Source: Sphaerochaeta sp032144095
GTDB lineage: Bacteria; Spirochaetota; Spirochaetia; Sphaerochaetales; Sphaerochaetaceae
Direction: 5' to 3'
Assembly (NCBI RefSeq): GCF_032144095.1
Contig: NZ_JAVSNJ010000001.1
Location: 62,001 to 126,000, forward strand
DNA length: 64,000 nt
Below are positions 52,479 through 60,947 of the stretch, piece by piece. The position numbers and the translations under genes are program-made. Each line of letters starts with the position of its first letter. Positions within the stretch are counted from its first letter, which is position 1. The notes under the pieces were generated by a model, which was not told the DNA's origin, did not search any database, and saw nothing but the letters and a program-made list of their open reading frames with translations.

Positions 52479-53249
52479 TTAGGCATTGGGCCTGAACCCA
52501 AGGCTGAGTGCTATGCTGACCGCCCTTCCCTGATGGTCGAAGAGGTCCAGAGCTCTGATGTCGGCAGAGAGATAGACTGAATCAAGCACCTGCAGGGGGA
52601 GCAGGCGAAGCCCTATGTTGACCAGCCCCCTATTTTCAGCATTTCCACCTGAGGGGGATATGCTGTAGGATACGTTGCCAAAGTCCAGCAGGAAATCTAC
52701 CTTGCCCTTGAGCGCCTCGGGGAAAAACGGGGTCTGGAATGCGAGGCCAAAATCAATGTTGCTGTCTAGGTTCTCATGGAAGGTGTAGCCCAACAGGACT
52801 GTTGTCTTGGAGGGAAAATCCATGATGGAGCTGCTGAAGGTTGAGGCAAGGTAGAGCTGCGCCGCAAGGCCCCTCTCTGTTTTCACATCGATGAGCTGGC
52901 CGACCACCCCTACTGCCAGGGATGTCTCGCCCTTGTGGGAGAAGCGCCATTTTGCATTGAGCAACAGGTCGGTTGCATCTGCGATATCGGCAGCAAGGGC
53001 GACTTCATACCTGTCGGAGAAGCCCATCTGGACAAAGGGAATATGTGCAAACCCCGTAACCGAGAAGATACCTGAGTAGCCTGTGGTGATGCTAGGACTC
53101 TTGCCACTGGAAACGGGTTCTGCGCTGGGGATTACCAGGTACCCATTGACCCCGGAAAGTGTTGTATTGCCTGCACCCTCTGCAGCGATGGGTGATACCA
53201 GTGCCAGGAAAAGCAGGAAAAGCAGGAAAAGAAGTATGGATCGTCTCAT
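52479..53249 (-). CDS. Predicted outer-membrane beta-barrel protein
   Basis: A 256-residue exported protein with a Leu/Phe-rich signal peptide (cut near AAEGAG), then GVNGYLVIPSAEPVSSG, a start reminiscent of YjbH-like barrels. The remainder alternates polar and hydrophobic residues in strands. The C-terminus LGFRPNA is not aromatic. I cannot name a function. Just downstream of the diguanylate cyclase gene (37 bp), so possibly cotranscribed. Confidence 0.6.
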   Translation of the reverse strand: MRRSILLFLLFLLFLALVSPIAAEGAGNTTLSGVNGYLVIPSAEPVSSGKSPSITTGYSGIFSVTGFAHIPFVQMGFSDRYEVALAADIADATDLLLNAKWRFSHKGETSLAVGVVGQLIDVKTERGLAAQLYLASTFSSSIMDFPSKTTVLLGYTFHENLDSNIDFGLAFQTPFFPEALKGKVDFLLDFGNVSYSISPSGGNAENRGLVNIGLRLLPLQVLDSVYLSADIRALDLFDHQGRAVSIALSLGFRPNA

Positions 53250-53286
53250 ATGATCCTCCTATTTGCAAATGGTGGCGAAATATGGT

Positions 53287-54972
53287 TCAAGAGTCAAGGA
53301 TTTTGGGCTTTGCCAGTTTCATCTCTGCCTTGCACTGGTACATCGCGCTATCGGCACGGTGAATGATGTTGATGAACTTCTCTTTCTTCTTGGGGATGAA
53401 CAGGTCCCAGCCAACAGCAACGGTGTAGTCTGTCTTCCTGTTGGTGAAGAACTCTATGATAGTCTTGGCAAGCTTGGCCATGGTGTCGTCCATGACCTTG
53501 GGGACGAAGGCCACAAACTCATCGCCTCCTATACGGAACAGTTCTGATTTGTCCGGCAACAGTTTGGTCATACATACGGTATAGTCCTTCAGGGCCATGT
53601 CCCCAGCCTTATGGCCCTTGGTGTCGTTTATTACTTTCAGGTCGTTGATGTCCATGACCAGGATACCTAATACCTCTTTTCCATACTGGGGCAACGATAT
53701 TTCCTCTATGCGTTTGTCGTAGGCTGCACGGTTGTTCAGGCCGGTAAGGGAGTCGGTATATGCCATGTCGAGAAGCACCTGTTCCTTGAGGATGGTTTTT
53801 GTTTTTTCACTGAGAATCCTCATGCTGTGCCAGAAGAGGATCGCTGCACTCAGACTCATGCCAAAATGGAGCAGTACCGCGCTTTTGAGCTTGATGTTGA
53901 GGAATAGGAGAGCCTCCTCTGTGAGGATGGTTACCAGCAATATGCCCATGGCGAGGAGGAATGATCCCAGCTTTGCGTGGCCTTGCATATAGCTGGTGAC
54001 CAGCAGTGCCAGCAGGACAACCAGGAATATTCCCAAAAAAAGGCCTGAGATGAGCAACAGGTCGGTATATTGCAGGATCCCGAGCACTTGCAGCACACCT
54101 CCCACGATGTAGGTCAGGGGGAAGATGAGGGAAATGGTCCGCATCCGCTCGATGGATTTCCCGACAGCATAGGAGGTACAGATATACTGTGTCAGGAAAA
54201 AGGGCAAAAGATAGAGGGAGGCAAAGCTAAGGTTCATGGGAAGGGCAGGGTTGCGGATGATGAGCAGCTTGCTGGTGCTTTGGGAGAATACCCATCCTCC
54301 CAAGGTAGCTTCAAGCCACCCAAAGTAGATGAAGCTGTCGCGTTCTTTCCCTCTCTGGATTCCAAGCGGGACAAAAATGCAGACAAGCCCTACAAAGAGA
54401 AGTGTGTACCCAAAGGCGATCGATGGCCACGCCTGGTGCTTTTGGAGGATCAGGGAAGCCTTGCTACCCAGGATGGGGGCCTTGATGCTTCCTGCAAAAC
54501 TGTTGTTTGAGGTGAAACGGTAGACTAGGGAGAGCTCCTTGCCCCTTGCCTCGTCGGGAATCCTGATGAAATTGGCAAAGTTCCCGCCAAAGACAGGTCT
54601 GGCCCATCCCCTGTCCGGGCCCTCCAAGGCGTAGATCTTCTCCCCATCGACGAACACCTCCAGCCCTGCCATGCTGGACTCAACGCTCATGCAGGTGTTG
54701 TGGTTGGGGAAGCGAAGCGGAAGGGTAGTCGTTACCGTACAGACCTTCCCTACCAAGGGTTTCTCGTAGGAATAGGGTAGGGTAATGCCAGTGGCGAGTT
54801 TCTCCCCATCGAGGTAGATGTCCCACCCCCGTTCCAGGGCCATGGTACTCTCGTTGTCCAGCGGCTCTACTTTGAGGAAGGAGTCGAAGTAGAGGGAGAG
54901 GACAAATATCAAGAGGACGAAGAAGAACAGGATGTATTGGATCTGGGTAAGAGGTTTGTGTTTGGTGTTCAT
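53287..54972 (-). CDS. Diguanylate cyclase with 7TMR-DISM membrane sensor
   Basis: A 561-residue protein: one N-terminal helix, a periplasmic jelly-roll-like domain (about 35-180), seven helices (to about 395) as in 7TMR-DISM receptors, and a GGDEF domain (DSLTGLNNRAAYDKR, MDINDLKVINDTKGHKAGD, ELFRIGGDEFVAF). The active-site motif is intact, so it should make c-di-GMP in response to an extracellular ligand. No RxxD inhibitory site is obvious five residues before GGDEF. It begins shortly after the NYN gene ends on the same strand. Confidence 0.92.
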   Translation of the reverse strand: MNTKHKPLTQIQYILFFFVLLIFVLSLYFDSFLKVEPLDNESTMALERGWDIYLDGEKLATGITLPYSYEKPLVGKVCTVTTTLPLRFPNHNTCMSVESSMAGLEVFVDGEKIYALEGPDRGWARPVFGGNFANFIRIPDEARGKELSLVYRFTSNNSFAGSIKAPILGSKASLILQKHQAWPSIAFGYTLLFVGLVCIFVPLGIQRGKERDSFIYFGWLEATLGGWVFSQSTSKLLIIRNPALPMNLSFASLYLLPFFLTQYICTSYAVGKSIERMRTISLIFPLTYIVGGVLQVLGILQYTDLLLISGLFLGIFLVVLLALLVTSYMQGHAKLGSFLLAMGILLVTILTEEALLFLNIKLKSAVLLHFGMSLSAAILFWHSMRILSEKTKTILKEQVLLDMAYTDSLTGLNNRAAYDKRIEEISLPQYGKEVLGILVMDINDLKVINDTKGHKAGDMALKDYTVCMTKLLPDKSELFRIGGDEFVAFVPKVMDDTMAKLAKTIIEFFTNRKTDYTVAVGWDLFIPKKKEKFINIIHRADSAMYQCKAEMKLAKPKILDS

Positions 54973-54993
54973 TTTGTGGTGTCAGAGTATCCT

Positions 54994-55779
54994 TTACTTT
55001 ACTATAGGCTTGACTTCTGGATGCCCCTTTTCGTTGAGTTTTCGTTCGATGAGCTTATCTTTTTCCAGCTTGAGCATGAGGTTGCCTATGGTCTTGTAAC
55101 TGCTTCGCTCGATGGTCCTGCTTTTGTCCATCTGATGGAACTTTATCCCCACGAGGCTGACCAGTTGCCATGTATCTGCTTCCATGGAGTCGATTACCTT
55201 TTTCATGATCGATTCGACAAGCTTGTCGTTTCTCTTGGTATTGGAAGGTTCGTTCTTTTCCTTCTCCTTTTCCTTTGGGAAGGCAACCTTTGGCTCCTCT
55301 ACCTTGGCCTTGGTCTGGAAGGACTCAAGAATGAGGATCTCGTCACAGCTGTTGTTGAAGATTGGCTTGTCGCTGACATCTTCCTTGGTGACCAGATAGA
55401 CCTCCTTGCCATATTTCCTCAGGATTTCCATGATGACGGTGAAGTCGGAGTCTGAGGTGATGAAGACATAGCGGTCGATGATGGGGCTCTTGATGATGAT
55501 GGTTTCCAATGCCTCGAGGGAGATGATGAGGTCGGCACGGTTCTTGTAGTTTGTGGTTATGGAAGGGGTGTCCCGTATGTTGAAGTTGTACTCTGCAAGC
55601 TGTTTCTCCAGCTTCTTGATGGATGCGGCGTTACCACAAGCCAGCTTGATGACAAAGATGTTCTCTTCATCGACATTGGCATTGTGCTTGAGGGTGAGTT
55701 CATCAAAGAGGCTTTTCAGATCGAGGTTGTTGGGTATGTTCTCCAGGTCGATATAGATTGCATTGTTCTTTCTCTTCAT
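54994..55779 (-). CDS. NYN domain (PIN-like) RNase-type protein with winged-helix C-terminus
   Basis: A 261-residue protein. IYIDLENIPNN, DLIISLEALETII and VFITSDSDFTVIMEILRKYGKEVYLV give the acidic residues of the NYN nuclease fold. A Lys/Glu-rich linker (165-190) leads to a helical region (LVESIMKKVIDSMEADTWQLVSLVGIKFHQMD) that resembles an OST-HTH/LOTUS domain. NYN-LOTUS proteins are thought to act on RNA; no target is known in bacteria. Confidence 0.85.
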   Translation of the reverse strand: MKRKNNAIYIDLENIPNNLDLKSLFDELTLKHNANVDEENIFVIKLACGNAASIKKLEKQLAEYNFNIRDTPSITTNYKNRADLIISLEALETIIIKSPIIDRYVFITSDSDFTVIMEILRKYGKEVYLVTKEDVSDKPIFNNSCDEILILESFQTKAKVEEPKVAFPKEKEKEKNEPSNTKRNDKLVESIMKKVIDSMEADTWQLVSLVGIKFHQMDKSRTIERSSYKTIGNLMLKLEKDKLIERKLNEKGHPEVKPIVK

Positions 55780-55855
55780 TGTTTTTATCCTCCTTGGTAT
55801 CTTTTTGTAAGCATACTACACAATAGATGTGGGCGATAGGTTGAAAAGATGGCTC

Positions 55856-57157
55856 TCAGAATGGAGAGCTGCTGGTAATGGTGAGTTTTTCCCCACTTCG
55901 GGGATGGATAAAGGAGAGGGAGCTGGCGTGCAGGCAGAGCCGGTCGCCCTCCTTGCCAGTTCCGTAGAGGCGGTCACCGACGATCGGGTGGGCGATGCCC
56001 TTGGGATGGAAGCTGTGTAGGCGCAGCTGGTGGGTTCTCCCTGTCAGGGGTCTGAACACCACCCGGGTGACCAACGATCCATGGAAGGACTCCACCCGGA
56101 GCTTTTTCCATACTGTGGTTCCCCACTTTCCCTGCTCTTCATCATATATCTGGTAGGGTCGATGTTCGACATCGAGTCGGAAGGGCAGGTGCACCTCCCC
56201 CTCCTCCTGTCTTACCACCCCTTCCAGGAGGGCCTGATACTCTTTCTCTATCTTCTTGTGCATGAACTGCAGGGAGAGGTCCCTATGGGTCTCCTTGTCC
56301 AGGGCGAGGAGCAACAACCCCGAGGTGTCCATGTCCAGGCGGTGGACGGCACACTGTCTGGGGGCTTTGGGGAAGAGACGCCTGACGCGGGTCTCCACGC
56401 AATCCTGCTTCTCTTCCCCCCTTCCTGGGACGGAGAGCATCCCGCCCTCCTTGTTTACTACCACCAGGCTCTCGTCAGCGTAGACGATGTCCAGCCCGAG
56501 CATATGCCTCAAGAGAGGCTGGCATTTCTCGTCGCACGGACCATAGAAGGCCTTGTGCTGCTTTGTACGGGAGCGGTTGGGCTCCCCATAGAAGAACTCT
56601 GCCATGCTGACGGGGTGCAGTTGGTTACAGAAGGCATGGTGAAGCAGCTTGGGGCCACAGCAGTCACCTGTGCCTGTGGGGGGAAGCCTTGGTCCAAAGA
56701 CATCAGCTAAGCCAATACTCTTCTGGTCGATGCATCGGAACCTGTAGAGGCCGTAGAGTTCGGAAAGGATGGATTGGGAGAGGGTTTTTCTCTGGCTTGC
56801 CAGGGATGGCTTCTCCTCTGCCTTGGATTGCTCGATCTGGGAAGTCAGCGTATGGATCAGCGTATCGTGCCTCAGGGCAACCTTTTCATAGGTTCTAGGA
56901 TCGACGACAGGGCCCACCCAGCCGGGGATGGTCCAGTTCCCCGCATACTGGCCGGAGAACGCCTTGAGCACCACCTCGTTGCCACTGGCGTCCTCGCAGA
57001 CGAGGATGCCGAACATCTGGCCCCTGGCGGGACCGAAGAGGTAGTCTGTGGAGATGGTTCCGGCCCCTTCAAAGTCGAGACAGGTGTGCATATCGAGTGC
57101 CGCCTGCAAAAGCAGGGCAGCCTCTTCTGCCTTTCGGGTTGGAAGTGGTGGGTTCAT
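55856..57157 (-). CDS. RluA family pseudouridine synthase with N-terminal extension
   Basis: A protein of 433 residues. The C-terminal half is the catalytic domain: IVYADESLVVVNKEGGMLSVPG, HRLDMDTSGLLLLALD with the catalytic Asp, and LTGRTHQLRLHSFHPKGIAHPIVGDRLYG. The N-terminal 200 residues (MFGILVCEDASGNEVVLKAFSG, GTGDCCGPKLLHHAF, HPVSMAEFFYGEP) form the extra domain of the long RluA group, with no S4 domain. Target RNA unknown. ATG 57157 is given; TTG 57178 is also open, and neither has a clear site. Confidence 0.9.
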   Translation of the reverse strand: MNPPLPTRKAEEAALLLQAALDMHTCLDFEGAGTISTDYLFGPARGQMFGILVCEDASGNEVVLKAFSGQYAGNWTIPGWVGPVVDPRTYEKVALRHDTLIHTLTSQIEQSKAEEKPSLASQRKTLSQSILSELYGLYRFRCIDQKSIGLADVFGPRLPPTGTGDCCGPKLLHHAFCNQLHPVSMAEFFYGEPNRSRTKQHKAFYGPCDEKCQPLLRHMLGLDIVYADESLVVVNKEGGMLSVPGRGEEKQDCVETRVRRLFPKAPRQCAVHRLDMDTSGLLLLALDKETHRDLSLQFMHKKIEKEYQALLEGVVRQEEGEVHLPFRLDVEHRPYQIYDEEQGKWGTTVWKKLRVESFHGSLVTRVVFRPLTGRTHQLRLHSFHPKGIAHPIVGDRLYGTGKEGDRLCLHASSLSFIHPRSGEKLTITSSSPF

Positions 57158-57269
57158 TGCAGCTATAGTATGGGACAATTCAGGGGAGAGTGGGAAGGAA
57201 AAAAGGAAAACTCATGAAAATGTTGTGGTAGGGCGTTCTGGCCGGTTGTGCGATAGGTGCATATGGTCG

Positions 57270-57410
57270 CTACATCATCAGAAGGACTGAGCTTTCCATG
57301 TTGGTATCATCTGAACTCTTGAAGACCCAATTCAAGCCACACAGTTCCAGGGTCAGGACAAGGGCAATGGCAAGTACGATGATAATCCAGAGTTTGTTCC
57401 TTTTATACAT
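57270..57410 (-). CDS. Small single-pass membrane protein, 46 residues
   Basis: MYKRNKLWIII opens one long hydrophobic helix (residues 7-24) and a polar tail with KSSDDTNMES. An ideal AAAGGAGG lies 6 nt before ATG 57410, which is the best reason to call it real. The reading frame is continuous with the antiporter remnant upstream, so it could also be that gene's tail. No family recognised. Confidence 0.5.
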   Translation of the reverse strand: MYKRNKLWIIIVLAIALVLTLELCGLNWVFKSSDDTNMESSVLLMM

Positions 57411-57848
57411 TGCTTGCCTCCTTTGGTGGAATTTGCATTGCATGCTGGTTTTTTTCGATCGAACCGGAAAGGATGAGGGACTAGCAGGGCCTACCATCCC
57501 ATACAGCACAGCGGATGAGAGGATGATGGTGGTAAGCGGCATTGCCATGTCCGGGGGCAACAGGTGCTGCCCTAGGGCTGCAAGGCCGATGGAGACTCCT
57601 GCCTGGGGGCAGAGTGCCAAGCCCAGATAGTTTCTCACCGGCTTGTCCATGGAGCAGACAGCAGAGCCAACAAAGGAACCAATATACTTGCCGACTATCC
57701 TGATGAAGAAGTAGGTGATACCCATGATACCCGCAACCTTGAGCATCTGTACATCCAGCTTCATGCCTGATAGCACAAAGAATGTCAGGAGAATGCCCTG
57801 CTTGCTCTGGAAGAATGTCGGCACAAGATCCGCCGCCTCATTATAGGG
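57411..57848 (-). pseudogene. Remnant of a cation/proton antiporter, N-terminus missing
   Basis: The minus frame from 57845 on (YNEAADLVPTFFQ, GILLTFFVLSGMKLDVQML, YFFIRIVGKYIGSFVGS, NYLGLALCPQAGVSIGLAALG) matches the last four or five helices of a CPA2/KefB-like antiporter. All the N-terminal helices are absent and no start codon or binding site fits at the broken end. The frame upstream of 57845 is antisense to a LysR remnant. Confidence 0.75.
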
Positions 57849-58418
57849 ATGACCGCCACTGCAGAGGAAAACCTGTTTCCCCAAGTCATTGCCGAATATT
57901 GCCACATCCATGACAAGACCAAGGTTCGGATCGAGACAGGAACCCTGGAATCCCTGAGGACCCATCTGCAGACCTATGAGATAGATACTGACTACCTTAA
58001 TCTTGTGGTATCACCGAAGAACCCCCTTGCACAGGAGAAGAGTGTCTCCCTGGAACGGCTGAAGGAGGAAAAACTCATCCTCAGGCCTTCCACTACTGCA
58101 ACAAGACGCCAATTCGAGCAGTTCCTCAACCACAATGGGGAGACGGTCAAGAACTATACCATCATGATGGAGATCGACAATGTGCCCATCATCAAGGACC
58201 TGGTGTACAACAACCAGGGCGTTACGGTGATGAGCCACAATGCCTGCCTGGTGGAACAGTTGGCAGGCAAGCTGGTTGTCGTGCCCCTGGCGGCTGGATT
58301 TCGGATGGTACGGGAACTGAACATCATCTACAGGAACAACTATAAGCATCCTGAGGTGGCAGATGAGATGCGTAGGCTCTACCTCGAGATGAAGCAGAAG
58401 AGTTACGGCTCAACGTGA
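57849..58418 (+). pseudogene. Remnant of a LysR family regulator, DNA-binding domain missing
   Basis: The frame reads TATAEENLFPQVIAEY as in the first strand of a LysR ligand domain, then LNLVVSPKNPLAQ, LILRPSTTATRRQFEQFL, IIKDLVYNNQGVTVMSHNACL and VRELNIIYR. The HTH domain is wholly absent, and about 25-30 residues between LQTYEID and TDYLNLVVS also seem lost. It lies back to back with the antiporter remnant. Confidence 0.78.
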
Positions 58419-58499
58419 AAAGAGAGGGAGTTTTTCTGCCTGTACCGATGCCGCTCCAATGGCGTTTCAGCCCGTATGGTGAGTAAGTTTTTTGGGCTT

Positions 58500-58535
58500 T
58501 TTCCCCAAGGAAAACTATCTTGGGGAAATCCCCAA
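58500..58535 (+). promoter_or_regulatory. Mutually exclusive hairpins in the kamA leader region
   Basis: TTTCCCCAAG (58500-58509) pairs with CTTGGGGAAA (58519-58528); the same TTGGGG (58520-58525) also pairs with CCCCAA (58530-58535). The two stems share one arm, as in attenuators or RNA switches, 130-165 nt before kamA. The T-run after the second stem is displaced, so simple termination is uncertain. Confidence 0.4.
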
Positions 58536-58666
58536 AAATCTTTCATTTTTATTGATAAAAAGAGAGACGCTTTTGATTCTTAGTGATACACTTTAGCCAG
58601 TAATGTAGGCAAGAGGATCAGAAGTCTTCCAAGGACGTTGAATCACTCGTGCCAAGGACGGTTCCT

Positions 58667-59947
58667 ATGGAACAATTCAATACTAATCAAACAGTTAACA
58701 TTGACGACGGTGACCCTCCGCTTATACGCAAAGGCATGCAGGTTTGCATGTCACAGAGCGTCCCCGCCTCCGGCAGCCCCAAGATGGTGAAGTCCAGTAC
58801 TTCATCCTCCCTTAAGGGCCAGGCAACCAAGTTCAGGAAAGCCTATTTTCCTGACGCGACCAGAGAGATGTGGAATGACTGGCACTGGCAGGTTTCCCAT
58901 CGAATCACCACCCTTGAGCAGATCTCCCGATTCCTGGTTTTGACCAACGAAGAGCGACAAGCTCTTGAACATTTTGAAGATCGATTCCCCTTCTCCGTAA
59001 CCCCCTACTATCTTAGCCTTCTTGACCCCAAGGACCAGCAGAGTGCCTTACGCAAGAGTGTAATCCCCTCCATCCTTGAGTCCTTCACTTCTCCCGGTGA
59101 GAGTGAAGATCCCTTGCATGAAGAGAATACCAGTCCGGTCCCAGGCATAGTGCACCGGTATCCTGACAGGGTATTGTTTCTGACCACAAGCTTCTGCTCG
59201 GTCTACTGTCGATATTGTACCCGTTCCCGCCTGGTCGGTGGGCATACCGAACCTCTGGAATCCCATTGGAAAGATGCCATTGACTATATCCGCAGAACCC
59301 CCGTCATCCGTGATGTCGTCATTTCCGGTGGAGATCCACTGACCCTCTCTGACGAGAAGATCGAGTGGTTGCTCAAGGAAATTACCTCCATCAAGCATGT
59401 GGAGATGGTCAGGATCGGGACAAAGGTACCTATGGTACTTCCCCAGCGGATCACTCCAAACCTCCTGAAGATCCTCAAGCGCTACAAGCCCATCTACCTG
59501 AGCGTACACTGCACCCATCCTGATGAGATGACAGCAGAAGCCGCAAAGGCCTGCAACAGCCTCGCTGATGCCGGGGTGGTCATGGGAAGCCAGACGGTCC
59601 TGCTGCAGGGTGTGAATGATTCAGTTGAAATCCTGATGGCCCTCTACCACGGCCTGTTGAAGGTAAGGATCAAACCCTACTATCTTTTCCAGTGTGACCC
59701 GATCACCGGCTCTGCCCACTTCCGCACAACTGTGGACAAGGGTAAGCAGCTCATCCAGGGCCTACGCGGCTTTACCAGCGGGTATGCCGTTCCCCAGTAC
59801 GTCATAGATACTCCCGGAGGCGGCGGAAAGGTCCCCATCCTCCCCGACTATGAAGTTGGGCACGACGAGAAGAACCTCTATCTTCGTAACTATGAGGGGA
59901 AGGTCTTCGCCTATCCCGACCGTGCCAAAGAGGGCACTGAGATCTGA
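58667..59947 (+). CDS. kamA: Lysine 2,3-aminomutase (KamA family radical SAM, PLP enzyme)
   Basis: A 426-residue radical SAM enzyme turning L-lysine into L-beta-lysine. The [4Fe-4S] motif CSVYCRYCTR starts at Cys177. Asp344 (FQCDPITGSAHFRT) and Asp381 (VIDTPGGGGK) stand where the clostridial enzyme has Asp293 and Asp330, with the same 37-residue spacing, and Lys388 is the PLP Lys, again with the same 7-residue step. These two Asp hold the lysine ammonium groups, so lysine rather than glutamate is the likely substrate. It is too long for EpmB. ATG 58667 has AAGGA 9 nt upstream. First gene of a five-gene operon. Confidence 0.93.
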   Translation: MEQFNTNQTVNIDDGDPPLIRKGMQVCMSQSVPASGSPKMVKSSTSSSLKGQATKFRKAYFPDATREMWNDWHWQVSHRITTLEQISRFLVLTNEERQALEHFEDRFPFSVTPYYLSLLDPKDQQSALRKSVIPSILESFTSPGESEDPLHEENTSPVPGIVHRYPDRVLFLTTSFCSVYCRYCTRSRLVGGHTEPLESHWKDAIDYIRRTPVIRDVVISGGDPLTLSDEKIEWLLKEITSIKHVEMVRIGTKVPMVLPQRITPNLLKILKRYKPIYLSVHCTHPDEMTAEAAKACNSLADAGVVMGSQTVLLQGVNDSVEILMALYHGLLKVRIKPYYLFQCDPITGSAHFRTTVDKGKQLIQGLRGFTSGYAVPQYVIDTPGGGGKVPILPDYEVGHDEKNLYLRNYEGKVFAYPDRAKEGTEI

Positions 59948-59948
59948 C

Positions 59949-60947
59949 ATGCTTATTGGAATGACCTATGACCTCAAAGACGACTACCTCAAGGCGGGAT
60001 ATCCTGCCGAGGCAGTCGCTGAATTTGACAGCCTCGTGACCATTGATGCGATCGACGATTCTCTCAGGCTTTTGGGCTATGAGACCATCCGTATCGGTAA
60101 CATCAAGGCCTTGGTTGGGTTCCTTGCCGAAGGAAATCGTTGTGACCTTGTATTCAACATTGCTGAAGGTCTCCATGGCCTTTGCCGGGAAGCACAGATT
60201 CCCGCCTTGCTCGATGCATACGAGATTCCCTATGTGTTCTCCGATTCCCACATCCTCTCCATCTCCCTGCACAAGGGAATGACCAAGGCTGTGGTGAGGG
60301 AGCAGGGCGTCCCTACCCCTGACTATTTTGTCATCCATGCTATGGATGAGGTCGATGCTGTCTCGCTTCCCTTTCCCCTGTTCCTCAAGCCGGTCGGCGG
60401 CGGGACGGGCATGGGCATCAGTGCCAACTCCATCGTCAAGGACAAGGATGAGCTCAGCTCAGTTGCCCATCTCCTTCTGCAGCAGTTCCACCAGCCTGTG
60501 TTGGTGGAGACCTACCTTGGAGGAAGGGAGTTTACCGTCGGCATCACCGGAACACGGGAACATGCACGGACGACTGGGGTGATGGAGATTGTCGTCGACC
60601 CGAGCTGTGATATGGGTGTCTACTCCTACAAGAGCAAGCAGGAGTACCTTGAGTTTGCAAGGTACCATCTTGTCGAAGGGGATGTGGCATCCGAATGTGA
60701 GCGTGTTGCCCTGGGTGCGTGGAACGCCCTCGGCTGTCGTGACGGCGGACGCATCGATGTGAAGATGGATGGGCAGGGCAGGGTGAACTTTTTGGAAGTG
60801 AATCCTCTTGCCGGCTTGAATCCCATCGACTCTGACCTTCCCATCCTTTGTGGGAAGAGTGGGATAAGCTACCATGAACTGATCAGCAGGATCATGGCAT
60901 CAGCCATGCTCAGGCTTCAGCCTCCGAAGGCAACATGCGTATCCTGA
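59949..60947 (+). CDS. ATP-grasp ligase 1, D-Ala-D-Ala ligase-like
   Basis: A 332-residue ATP-grasp protein. LVFNIAEGLHGLCREAQIPALLDAYEIPYVFSD-type substrate region, KGMTKAVVREQGVPTPDYF, ATP loop FLKPVGGGTGMGISANS, VETYLGGREFTVGITG, and metal ligands in DVKMDGQGRVNFLEVNPLAGLNP follow the Ddl plan. Such enzymes join an amino acid acyl phosphate with an amine. It starts 1 bp after kamA, so an amide bond with beta-lysine or a derivative is a fair guess. It is more distant from ligases 2 and 3 than those are from each other. Confidence 0.88.
   Translation: MLIGMTYDLKDDYLKAGYPAEAVAEFDSLVTIDAIDDSLRLLGYETIRIGNIKALVGFLAEGNRCDLVFNIAEGLHGLCREAQIPALLDAYEIPYVFSDSHILSISLHKGMTKAVVREQGVPTPDYFVIHAMDEVDAVSLPFPLFLKPVGGGTGMGISANSIVKDKDELSSVAHLLLQQFHQPVLVETYLGGREFTVGITGTREHARTTGVMEIVVDPSCDMGVYSYKSKQEYLEFARYHLVEGDVASECERVALGAWNALGCRDGGRIDVKMDGQGRVNFLEVNPLAGLNPIDSDLPILCGKSGISYHELISRIMASAMLRLQPPKATCVS

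Noticed and set aside
58419..58666. Lysine (L-box) riboswitch before kamA
   Set aside because: I looked for the conserved L-box segments and could not find them; only the shared-arm hairpins are visible.
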